Positions 1 through 6,631 of a stretch of DNA of 8,383 nucleotides are shown here, piece by piece; position 1 is the first letter of the stretch; each line of letters starts with the position of its first letter. The stretch is from NCBI GenBank assembly GCA_937891875.1, contig CALATR010000393.1, forward strand, positions 1 through 8,383, read 5' to 3'. The notes under the pieces are model-generated. The model saw nothing but the letters and a program-made list of their open reading frames with translations, was not told where the DNA came from and ran no database searches. The position numbers were made by a program, and so were the translations under genes. The stretch is from an uncultured Pseudomonadota bacterium (GTDB taxonomy: Bacteria; Myxococcota_A; UBA796; GCA-2862545).

Positions 1-521
1 ACCCCCGTGCAGATCCCCACACTCCGCCGTTGCGAGCTCGTACCGCGCAAGCTCCGCTTTCGCAGTACGATCTCGGTCGCCGTCGGTGGGAATCGACCCA
101 GGCTCACGCCGACCTGACCGGGCGCGCGCGCGGGCACCTCGGCGAGCACGGTCGCCACCTCCTGCGTCCGCACGCCCTCCGTCGTCATCAGCGAGACCGC
201 CGAGGTGGACCACGCTGGCTCGGTCAGCAGCGAGAGCGTCCGGTCCACGTCCACCGCGCCGCCGACCCCGGGAATCACCACGATGTCCTCGTGGTACCGC
301 GCGAGGCGCTGCTGGCCGCCCGGGCCCAGCTCCACCACCCAGAGCGCCTGGCACGTCCAGTCCGTCTTGCCTGGCCGCGGCGACGCCGGACGACTCGCGC
401 GGACCGCCAGCCAGCTGTCCCAGAAGCGCGCCGTCACCAGGGTCGCCGCCACCTGGGTCAGCACGGCGGCGGGCACGTCGGCATCAGCGACCACGAGCGC
501 GGAGCCGGAGAAACTCCCGTA
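1..521 (-). CDS. Continuation of the frameshifted lipoprotein gene (partial, runs off left edge)
   Basis: Reading the minus strand from 521 to base 1 in the frame +1 to the preceding lipoprotein gives about 173 residues with no stop. It looks like real protein: YGSFSGSALVVADADVPA, then ARFWDSWLAVRASRP, WTCQALWVVELGPGG, RYHEDIVVIPGVGGAVDVD and SLLTEPAWSTSAVSLMTTEG. The frame is open back to about 590, where a TGA closes it, so the frame switch must lie between about 590 and 487. There is no good ribosome-binding site for an independent start; the nearest candidate is GTG at 494, inside the upstream frame. I read it as the rest of the same lipoprotein, displaced by one extra base, possibly near the GCGTGCGT stretch at 528-521. 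A separate overlapping gene is the alternative. The family is not recognised, and the 3' end lies outside the window. Confidence 0.6.
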
Positions 522-858
522 CGCACGCGTGCCGGTTCCGGGCGTCGAAGTGGGCTTCTCCCAGGTCGAGCAGCCGATCGTGGAGCGGGATCACCACGTT
601 CCCCCTCGCCTGCACGGCACTCTCCCCCACGTACCGGTCCACCTCCACACCCATCAGCCGGATCGCCCCCCCGCTGATCCGCACGACCACCGGCTCCCCG
701 ACGGGCTCCACCAACCAGCACGCGGTCCACGGCGAGCCGGGCACGGCCGTGCGGAAGCGGTCCAGCGACACCGCGTAGGCGTGCTCCACCTCGGGCAGCG
801 GCTCCGGCTCCCGCCAGCACGAAGTCAGCACGAGCAGTGCGGACAGCCACCAGCGCAT
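484..858 (-). CDS. Putative lipoprotein, N-terminal part of a probably frameshifted gene
   Basis: This frame encodes 124 residues. It opens with a short lipoprotein signal (MRWWLSALLVLTSC; lipobox LTSC, lipidated Cys at residue 14), so the product is expected to be a membrane-anchored periplasmic or outer-membrane lipoprotein. The ATG at 858 was chosen because the signal peptide begins there and GGAGGT lies just upstream (867-862, a rather short 3-nt gap). After the signal comes a soluble domain (YAVSLDRFRTAV, PVGEPVVVRISGG, GVEVDRYVGES) that I do not recognise. The last dozen residues (REFLRLRARGR) are Arg-rich and unlike the rest. The next reading frame continues with well-formed protein sequence to the window edge, so this stop at 484-486 is probably premature. 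The gene is divergent from the zinc-ribbon gene at 947. Lipoprotein call: fairly sure. Function: unknown. Confidence 0.7.
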   Translation of the reverse strand: MRWWLSALLVLTSCWREPEPLPEVEHAYAVSLDRFRTAVPGSPWTACWLVEPVGEPVVVRISGGAIRLMGVEVDRYVGESAVQARGNVVIPLHDRLLDLGEAHFDARNRHACVREFLRLRARGR

Positions 859-946
859 CCCACCTCCGGGTCTCAGAGACCCCACCCGAAGGATCGGGGT
901 CGTCAGGAACACGTAGGCTACACTCCGATGGGGCCCGGGAGAGAAC
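859..946. promoter_or_regulatory. Divergent intergenic region with a 15-bp palindrome
   Basis: These 88 bases separate two divergent starts (858 minus, 947 plus) and must hold both promoters. A perfect inverted repeat, GGGTCTC-A-GAGACCC, occupies 868-882, immediately upstream of the minus gene's ribosome-binding site; it could be an operator or a hairpin in that gene's leader. A second, weaker pairing, GACCCC (878-883) with GGGGTC (896-901), overlaps it. A TACACT sequence at 919-924 is a possible -10 box for the plus gene, but no convincing -35 box is seen. The plus gene has GGGAGAG (938-944) as its ribosome-binding site. The palindrome is seen directly; its role is inferred. Confidence 0.4.
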
Positions 947-1273
947 ATGACCATGCACCTGTGCAGCGCGTGCGGTACCCCCGTGCCGGGCGAGCGCTGC
1001 CCCCACTGTGACGTGCCCGAGAACCGGCCTGGTTCCTCGAAGATCGTGACGGCATCCGCCGTCGTCCTGCTCGGCCTGAGCATGGCGGCCTGCACCGGGC
1101 CCGGCGGCGCGGTCGCGCTGTACGGCGTCGAGGTCACCGACTCCGACAATGACGGCTACTTCGACGGAGACGACTGCGACGACAACGACGCGGACATCCA
1201 CCCGGGTGCAGAAGAGACCGCCGGCGACGGGGTCGACAGCAACTGCGACGGCGAGGACGACCCGCAGACCTGA
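947..1273 (+). CDS. Small zinc-ribbon protein with a MopE-type metal-binding motif
   Basis: The product has 108 residues in three parts. Residues 6-21 form a zinc-ribbon-like knuckle pair, C6-x2-C9 and C18-x2-C21. Residues 33-48 are hydrophobic (IVTASAVVLLGLSMAA) and followed by Cys49, so this is either a membrane anchor or a lipobox-like site. Residues 65-105 are the Asp-rich repeat of the 'putative metal-binding motif' (MopE) family: DSDNDGYFDGDDCDDND, then a Pro-Gly turn, then DGVDSNCDGEDD. Such loops are thought to bind calcium or copper and are common in myxobacterial-type surface proteins. The expected layout is ribbon in the cytoplasm, acidic tail outside. ATG at 947 is preferred over ATG at 953 because GGGAGAG lies immediately upstream. 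The stop at 1271-1273 faces the HEAT gene's stop 6 bases away. Motif calls are confident; the biological role is unknown. Confidence 0.8.
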   Translation: MTMHLCSACGTPVPGERCPHCDVPENRPGSSKIVTASAVVLLGLSMAACTGPGGAVALYGVEVTDSDNDGYFDGDDCDDNDADIHPGAEETAGDGVDSNCDGEDDPQT

Positions 1274-1283
1274 CCCGGGTCAG
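1270..1283. repeat. Perfect 14-bp palindrome spanning two convergent stop codons
   Basis: CTGACCCGGGTCAG is self-complementary. It contains the TGA stop of the plus-strand zinc-ribbon gene (1271-1273) and the TGA stop of the minus-strand HEAT gene (1282-1280), so the two genes end symmetrically with 6 bases between them. It has no unpaired loop and no T-tract, so it is not a standard intrinsic terminator, and none is visible for either gene. Confidence 0.5.
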
Positions 1284-2218
1284 TCCATCGAGAGCGCCTC
1301 GCGCACCTTGTCGTGCAGGTGCCGCGGTGCCCTGTCCAGCGCGAGGATCAGGGTCCGCCGGTCGAAGCGATAGGGGGCCAATGCCTCGAGGACCACGTCC
1401 ACGTCGGGACCATCGAGCTGGTCGAGCAGCACGTCGCGGGCGCCTTCGAGCCGCAGGGTGCCGAGTGCCACCCAGAAGGTGCGGCGCTCCCGGGCGCGCA
1501 CCGCCCGCTCCGCCGCGCGTCGCAGCAGGGGCACGGCCGCGTCGAGCCGGGTCTGTCCGAGCGCCAGCGCCGCGAGCTCCCGGGTGCCCTCGTCCGAACT
1601 GGCGAGCCACTCGCCGGCGATCCGCATACCCACGTCCTCGTCGGCCTCGCACAGCCCGGCCAGGGCCTCGCCGAGGGCCGCGGAGTCGTCGTCGCCGAGG
1701 CGCACCTTCAGCCGCAGCAGCGCCGCCCCCAGGCTCCCGCCGAGCGACGCCGCCGCCCGTGCCGCCTCGATGCGCACGTTGGGGACCGGATCGGCGAGCT
1801 GATCGGCGACCAGGCCGCCCACGTCGGGGTGGTGCAGGCGGAGCAGGGCGAACAGGCAGTGGGTGCGCACTGGTCCCGCGGTGTCGACCGGGGCACCCCA
1901 GGCAGGCTCGAGCTGACGCAGCGCCACGCCCTGCAGGAAGACCTCGTCGTCGAGCACGTTGGCGGCGTCCAGCGCCATCACCACCGCCAGCTTGCCGCGG
2001 CAGCCGGGATCGCGCTTCACCGGGCGCTCGCACAGCACGGGAAAGGCCTGGTGGAGCAGATCCTCGAAGCCGTCGAGCGCGGCCTCGCGCACCCGGTCCG
2101 CCGCCGCCGCCACGATCAGCCCCTGCTTGCGCCGCAGCGCCCGGCGCAGCACGTCGCGGCTGCCGTCGGCGCGCAGATCGAGCGCGCGCAGCTCGGCCAG
2201 ATCCTCTTCCAGTCCCAC
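1280..2218 (-). CDS. HEAT-repeat protein of a conserved hypothetical family
   Basis: The product has 312 residues, is Ala/Leu/Arg-rich, and is built almost entirely of paired amphipathic helices. The N-terminal third carries signatures I associate with a widespread bacterial HEAT-repeat family: DPGC (70-73) followed by a KLAVVMALDAA helix, then EPAWG (104-108) and DTA (112-114). Residues about 115-310 are typical HEAT units, for example DPVPNVRIEAARAAASLGG and DEGTRELAALALG. No signal peptide or membrane segment is seen, so it is probably a cytoplasmic scaffold; its partner is unknown. GTG at 2218 was chosen because GGGGAGG stands 4 nt upstream. An in-frame ATG at 2269 would add 17 residues, but it overlaps the divergent gene's start codon and its extra residues are Gly/Pro-rich and unhelical. 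Family placement is from memory of the motif pattern. Confidence 0.85.
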   Translation of the reverse strand: MGLEEDLAELRALDLRADGSRDVLRRALRRKQGLIVAAAADRVREAALDGFEDLLHQAFPVLCERPVKRDPGCRGKLAVVMALDAANVLDDEVFLQGVALRQLEPAWGAPVDTAGPVRTHCLFALLRLHHPDVGGLVADQLADPVPNVRIEAARAAASLGGSLGAALLRLKVRLGDDDSAALGEALAGLCEADEDVGMRIAGEWLASSDEGTRELAALALGQTRLDAAVPLLRRAAERAVRARERRTFWVALGTLRLEGARDVLLDQLDGPDVDVVLEALAPYRFDRRTLILALDRAPRHLHDKVREALSMD

Positions 2219-2267
2219 GGTGCCTCCCCGTCCCAGGGGGACGTTAGCAGCCTGCCCTGGAGGTGCC
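2219..2267. promoter_or_regulatory. Very short divergent promoter region
   Basis: Only 49 bases separate the HEAT gene's GTG (minus) from the lipocalin-Pth2 gene's ATG (plus). Each start has a strong ribosome-binding site inside the gap: GGGGAGG reading leftward, and TGGAGG (2258-2263) reading rightward. This leaves almost no room for two non-overlapping promoters, so the promoters probably overlap or lie within the opposing coding regions. No clear -10 or -35 box is seen. Confidence 0.4.
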
Positions 2268-3026
2268 ATGGAGCTCCGCGACTTCGAGGGCGTCTGGCTG
2301 CTGGACGAGGCCGCGTCCGACTACGGCGAGCGCCCGCTGCCGGCCCGCGGCGTCTACACCATCCGGATCGTGGGGTCTGCCCTCGACTTCGCGGCCGAGT
2401 GGGTCGCGGACGGCGCCCCCCAGGCCATGCGCTTCCAGGCCACCCCGGGTCAGGTGCAGGCCCTCGACGGCGGCGCCGAGCTGCACACCCGCCTCGACGG
2501 GGACGCGCTGATCACCGAGGTCGTGCAGGGCGGCGTCGCGCTTCACACCGGCACCCGCCGGCTGGTCGACGGCGCGCTCGTGGTCGAGCAGGTCATGGCC
2601 GGGGAGCCGCCCTTCACCGCGGTCTACCGAAAGATCCGGATCAAGCAGGTGATCTGCTACCGACGCGACCTGAAGATGCGCAAGGGCAAGATCGCCGCCC
2701 AGGTCGCCCACGCCTCCCTGGGGGTGTTCAGCCGCCGCGGCCAGGTCAGCGACGTGCTCACCGTGCCGGTCGACGGTCCGATGTCCTGGTGGCTCACCCG
2801 GGGCTCGGCCAAGGTCGTGCTCTCGGTCGAAGGCGAGGACGAGCTGCTGGAGATCGCGCGCCTCGCCTCCGAAGCCCGCCTTCCGAGCTGCCTGATCACC
2901 GATGCCGGCAAGACCGAGTTCCACGGCGTGCCGACGAAGACCACCGTCGCGATCGGCCCCGCGCCGGCGGAGTGGCTCGACGCCATCACCGGCCCCGAGG
3001 GCGCGGTGCACACCAAGCTCGCCTGA
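2268..3026 (+). CDS. Fusion of a lipocalin-like domain to a Pth2-type peptidyl-tRNA hydrolase domain
   Basis: The product has 252 residues and no signal peptide, so it should be cytoplasmic. Residues 5-122 look like a small lipocalin/FABP-like beta barrel: an opening GVWLLDEAASDYG, alternating strands (YTIRIVGSALDFAAEWVADG, ALVVEQVM) and a closing AVYRKIRI. Residues 125-252 match archaeal/eukaryotic-type peptidyl-tRNA hydrolase 2, which frees tRNA from drop-off peptidyl-tRNA. Visible family signatures are DLKMRKGKIAAQVAHAS (134-150), KVVLSV (182-187), DAGKTEF (212-218), T225-T226, IGPAPAEWLDAITG (229-242) and a terminal KLA. The full-length Pth2 core and its invariant-looking Lys, Asp and Thr residues are kept, so it could be active. 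ATG at 2268 follows GGAGG by 4 nt. Most bacteria rely on the unrelated Pth1. The C-terminal call is firm; the N-terminal fold call is by pattern only. Confidence 0.85.
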   Translation: MELRDFEGVWLLDEAASDYGERPLPARGVYTIRIVGSALDFAAEWVADGAPQAMRFQATPGQVQALDGGAELHTRLDGDALITEVVQGGVALHTGTRRLVDGALVVEQVMAGEPPFTAVYRKIRIKQVICYRRDLKMRKGKIAAQVAHASLGVFSRRGQVSDVLTVPVDGPMSWWLTRGSAKVVLSVEGEDELLEIARLASEARLPSCLITDAGKTEFHGVPTKTTVAIGPAPAEWLDAITGPEGAVHTKLA

Positions 3027-3112
3027 TCCGGGCAGGGCGCGGTACCGGTGCGGTCGCCGAGCCGTGGCGCGCCGTCCTGTGCGATGATCGGCTCCCGTTG
3101 CATGGAGCACCG

Positions 3113-6100
3113 ATGACCCTCCTCTCCCGTTCGCTCCTGGCTGGGCTCGTCCTCACCGCGTGCGCGACCGAGCTCGGCGCGCCGTCCGCGAGCCTGACTC
3201 CCGAGGCCCCGACCACCGCCGATGATCTCGTCCTGGACGTCGACGGCGCCGGGTCCGCGGTCTCCGTGTGGTGGTACGTCGACGACGTCGAGGCCCCCAC
3301 CCTGCACGACCGCCTGACCGTGCCCGCGACCCGCACCCAGAAGGGCCAGACCTGGCGGGCCGTCGTGTCCCCCCGCGCCTACCTGAACGGTCGCGGCGAG
3401 GTCGGCGATCTGACCGAGGTGAGCGTCGTCATCGGCAACACCGCCCCCGAGGCGCTCGCGGTCGCCATCACCCCCGCCGAGCCCGGCACCGACGAGGACC
3501 TGGTCGCCGCGGCCCAGGGCGCCGACCTCGACGGGGACGCGCTCACCTGGCGCTACCAGTGGCTGCGCGACGGGGCCGAGGTCGCCGGCGCCACCGACGC
3601 CACCCTGCCCGCCAGCGAGACCGAGCACGGGCAGGTCTGGACCGTGCGGGCCTGGGCGTCGGACGGCGAGTCCGAGAGCGAGCCCGTCGAGGCCAGCGTC
3701 TCCATCGCCAACGCCGCCCCCCTCGGCGAGGCCGTGACCCTGGCCCCCGACCCCGCCTACGAGGACAGCACGATCGTCGCGTCGGCCACGGGATCGGACC
3801 CCGACGGAGACCCGCTGACCTGGACCTACACCTGGCTCGTCGACGGCAGCGCGGTGCCCGGCGTCACGAGCGACAGCCTCACCGGCGAGCACTTCGGCCG
3901 AGGCCAGTCCGTCGTCGTCAGCGCCACGCCCAACGACGGCTTCATCGACGGCGCGCCCGTGCAGAGCGACCCCGTCGTCATCGCCAACACCGGCCCGACC
4001 TCCACCGGGGGCCGCATCGAGCCCGCCGACGCGCGCGAGGGCGACGTGCTCACCTGCGTCGGCGAGGGCTTCTCCGACCTGGACGGCGACGCGGCCGGCT
4101 GGGTCGTCGTCTGGACCGTCAACGGCAGCATCGTGCACGAGGGCCCGACCCTGCCCAGCACCTACTTCGACCGCGACGACGTGGTCGGCTGCGCCATCGC
4201 CCCGTTCGACGGCGAGCTGATGGGCCGCGCCGTCACCGCCGAGCCGATCACCATCCAGAACACGCCTCCCGTGCTCGCCTCGGCCACCCTCGACCCGTCG
4301 GTCATCCGCGAGGCCGACACCGTGCGCGTGGTGCTCGGCGCGGCCACCGACGCCGACGACGACCGGGTCACCTTCCGCTACCGCTGGCTGGTCGACGGAT
4401 CCGCGGCCGGCAGCGACCCCACCCTCACCGGCGCTGCGTTCGACCGGGGCCAGGTGGTGAGCGTGGAGGTCACCCCGACCGACGGCACCGACGATGGCGT
4501 GCCCGTCGTGTCCGCCGGCATCACCGTGTCCAACACCGCGCCCGTGGTGACCTCGGTGAGCCTGGCGCCGTCCTCGCCGCGGACGGCCGATGATCTCGTC
4601 GCAAGCGTCACTTCCAGCGACGACGACGGCGACGGTGTCACCCTCTCCTACGCCTGGTACATCGACGGGGTCCTCGCCAGCGCGTACACGACCGACACCC
4701 TGCCCGCCGCCGCCTTCGACAAGGGCCAGAGCATCTACGTGGTGGTCACGCCGAGCGACGGCACCGACAGCGGCGACAGCGTGACCTCGGCGAGCGTCAC
4801 CGTCGTCAACACGGCCCCGTCGATCACGTCGGTGAGCACGACCCCGTCGACCGTGCGCGAGAAGACCGTCGTCACCTGCACCCCGAGCGGCTTCGTCGAC
4901 GACGACGGCGACAGCCCCAGCTACACCTTCGCCTGGACCGTGAACGGCTCCCCCGCGGGCAGCAGCGCCACCCTGGACGGCAGCGCGTTCGACAAGGGCG
5001 ACGAGCTGGTCTGCACGGTCACGCCCTCGGACGGCACGGAGGACGGCGAGCCCGTCAGCAGCGCGGCCGTCACGGTTGCGAACACCGCACCGGTCGCCAC
5101 CAGCGTCACCCTGTCCGACCTCACCCCGAGCACGACCGACAGCCTGACCGCGACGGTCGCCGGGGTGGGCGACGACGACGGCGACAGCGTCAGCCTCGAG
5201 TACGTCTGGTCGGTCGACAGCACGGCCGTGCGCCGGGTCACCAGGGCGGGGCTGACCGACACCCTGGACGCGAGCGCGTACGCGAAGGGCGACACGGTGC
5301 AGGTCGCCGTCACCCCGACCGACGGCGACGATCGGGGCACGACGATCGTCAGCGGCACCGCGACTGTGCAGAACACCCTGCCCGTCGTCACCGCCCTCGC
5401 CCTGTCGCCGGACCCCGCGTACACGACGACCCCGCTCACCGCGACCCCGACCGCCAGCGACGCCGACGGCGACTCCCTGTCCTACCTCTACGCCTGGTTC
5501 GTGCAGGACGAGGGCAGCGGCGGCTTCGTCCGGCAGAGCACGACCAGCTCGGTGCTGTCCGCGTCGCTGTTCGACAAGGACGACAAGGTCTACGCCGAGG
5601 TCACCGCCCTCGACGGCGACGGCTCCAGCGCGGCCTTCCGCAGCGCCACCCTCACCATCGCCAACTCGCGCCCCACCGCGCCGAGCACGATCGCGCTGAC
5701 GCCGACCTCGCCAAAGCCCAGCAATGCCCTGACCTGTACGACGACCGGTGGCTCCGACATCGACGGCGACGCGATCCAGTACCGCTTCCAGTGGTACCGC
5801 GACCGGCGCCTCTACCGCACCGCCTACAACACGTCGGGCAGCGACAGCGTGCCCGCCTCGGCGACCCGCCCCGGAGAGGTGTGGGAGTGCCAGGTCGGCG
5901 TGTGGGACGGAGCGGCCATCAGCTCCGAGCTCTCCCGCAGCGTCACCATCGGCAACGCCGCCACCTGCAACGAGCTGTACGGCTACGGCTACGGCACGGG
6001 CACCTACACCCTGACGACCCCGTCAGGCACGACCAGCAGCTTCTACTGCGAGATGCGCAGCGACGGCGGCTGGACCCGCCTGTACGCCGCCGACTACCGC

Positions 6101-6631
6101 AGCGCGGGCTGTCCCTCGGGCTGGACGAAGTCGAGCGTCTACGGCGGCGCCTGCATCGTCAACGGACCGGCGATCCGCAGCACCACGATCGACAACCACG
6201 GCATCGCGTACAGCCAGGTGCGCATGAACGTCGGCATCAGCCAGTTCTCGAGCATGGACGCCGTCGGCAGCGCGTCGGGCCGCTCGACCTCGCTCACCGG
6301 CTACTACGTCGACGGCTTCGGCCTCATCTACAACGACGCCGGCACCTGGCGCGACGTGTTCACCGTCGCCCTGGGCCTGGGTCCGGGCAACGGCGCGAAC
6401 AGCTGCGGTGGCGCGAGTCCGCCCCTGCCCCTGCGCTACTTCTCCTGCCGCACCATGTGGAGTGGCTCGGGCTGGTCGGCGTCGTGGTCAGGCGGCTTCC
6501 AGTGGAACGGCTACGTGCAGTACCCCCTCGGCCGCACGACGACCGGCGCCCCGGTGGCGCGCATGATCGCCAACCAGTCGACCGGCGACGAGGACATGGC
6601 AGTCCGCCACATGTACCTGCTGATCAAGTAG
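3113..6631 (+). CDS. Large surface lipoprotein with ten Ig/PKD-like repeats and a C-terminal fibrinogen-like domain
   Basis: The product has 1172 residues. A lipoprotein signal (LAGLVLTAC, lipidated Cys17, Ala at +2) predicts outer-membrane anchoring. Residues 18-108 are a degenerate repeat. Nine clear repeats follow, starting at the NTAP-like positions 109, 200, 292, 383, 474, 566, 657, 754 and 851. Each has a DxDGD-type acidic loop, then W/Y..DG or W.VNG, then a late DG turn; this is an Ig/PKD-like beta sandwich with possible calcium loops. Residues 948-1172 resemble a fibrinogen C-terminal domain: a CNEL start (Cys952), a GTYTL strand, FYCEM (Cys979), SDGGWTRLY, and six cysteines in all. 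A stalk carrying a glycan- or protein-binding head is the likely layout; ligand unknown. ATG at 3113 follows GGAG (3104-3107). The preceding 86-bp gap holds no gene or clear terminator. Architecture is firm; role is inferred. Confidence 0.9.
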   Translation: MTLLSRSLLAGLVLTACATELGAPSASLTPEAPTTADDLVLDVDGAGSAVSVWWYVDDVEAPTLHDRLTVPATRTQKGQTWRAVVSPRAYLNGRGEVGDLTEVSVVIGNTAPEALAVAITPAEPGTDEDLVAAAQGADLDGDALTWRYQWLRDGAEVAGATDATLPASETEHGQVWTVRAWASDGESESEPVEASVSIANAAPLGEAVTLAPDPAYEDSTIVASATGSDPDGDPLTWTYTWLVDGSAVPGVTSDSLTGEHFGRGQSVVVSATPNDGFIDGAPVQSDPVVIANTGPTSTGGRIEPADAREGDVLTCVGEGFSDLDGDAAGWVVVWTVNGSIVHEGPTLPSTYFDRDDVVGCAIAPFDGELMGRAVTAEPITIQNTPPVLASATLDPSVIREADTVRVVLGAATDADDDRVTFRYRWLVDGSAAGSDPTLTGAAFDRGQVVSVEVTPTDGTDDGVPVVSAGITVSNTAPVVTSVSLAPSSPRTADDLVASVTSSDDDGDGVTLSYAWYIDGVLASAYTTDTLPAAAFDKGQSIYVVVTPSDGTDSGDSVTSASVTVVNTAPSITSVSTTPSTVREKTVVTCTPSGFVDDDGDSPSYTFAWTVNGSPAGSSATLDGSAFDKGDELVCTVTPSDGTEDGEPVSSAAVTVANTAPVATSVTLSDLTPSTTDSLTATVAGVGDDDGDSVSLEYVWSVDSTAVRRVTRAGLTDTLDASAYAKGDTVQVAVTPTDGDDRGTTIVSGTATVQNTLPVVTALALSPDPAYTTTPLTATPTASDADGDSLSYLYAWFVQDEGSGGFVRQSTTSSVLSASLFDKDDKVYAEVTALDGDGSSAAFRSATLTIANSRPTAPSTIALTPTSPKPSNALTCTTTGGSDIDGDAIQYRFQWYRDRRLYRTAYNTSGSDSVPASATRPGEVWECQVGVWDGAAISSELSRSVTIGNAATCNELYGYGYGTGTYTLTTPSGTTSSFYCEMRSDGGWTRLYAADYRSAGCPSGWTKSSVYGGACIVNGPAIRSTTIDNHGIAYSQVRMNVGISQFSSMDAVGSASGRSTSLTGYYVDGFGLIYNDAGTWRDVFTVALGLGPGNGANSCGGASPPLPLRYFSCRTMWSGSGWSASWSGGFQWNGYVQYPLGRTTTGAPVARMIANQSTGDEDMAVRHMYLLIK
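3437..5953 (+). repeat. Nine tandem ~273-291-bp coding repeats (Ig/PKD-like units)
   Basis: The repeat array lies inside the lipoprotein gene. Units begin at 3437, 3710, 3986, 4259, 4532, 4808, 5081, 5372 and 5663. The first six are 91-92 codons; the last three are 97 codons each, because of a longer loop between the DGD motif and the late DG turn. Units share residue pattern rather than near-identical DNA, so the array looks old. Recurrent DNA words such as GACGACGACGGCGAC come from the acidic loop. Units 3, 6 and 9 each carry a Cys pair (315/360, 589/634, 875/926) and the others carry none. Confidence 0.85.

Noticed and set aside
86..1011. Plus-strand open frames across the left edge (86-778 and 205-1011)
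   Set aside because: Their translations are Arg/Pro/Ser- and His-rich without motifs. The minus strand here carries a signal peptide and well-formed protein sequence.
2217..2269. ATG at 2269 as the HEAT gene start
   Set aside because: It would overlap the divergent gene's ATG in the CATG palindrome and leave no promoter space. GTG 2218 has a much better ribosome-binding site.
1313..3112. 600-codon upstream extension of the large lipoprotein frame
   Set aside because: It runs antisense to the HEAT gene and out of frame over the lipocalin-Pth2 gene. The lipoprotein signal peptide and GGAG site fix the start at 3113.
3084..3116. Ten-codon upstream frame (MIGSRCMEHR) whose stop overlaps the lipoprotein start as ATGA
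   Set aside because: Neither of its ATGs (3084, 3102) has a ribosome-binding site, and overlaps this short arise by chance. There is no evidence of a regulatory leader.
3437..5953. Tandem array considered as a CRISPR or satellite repeat
   Set aside because: The periodic signal is at protein level within one open frame. Unit DNA is diverged, and there are no short identical repeats with unique spacers.
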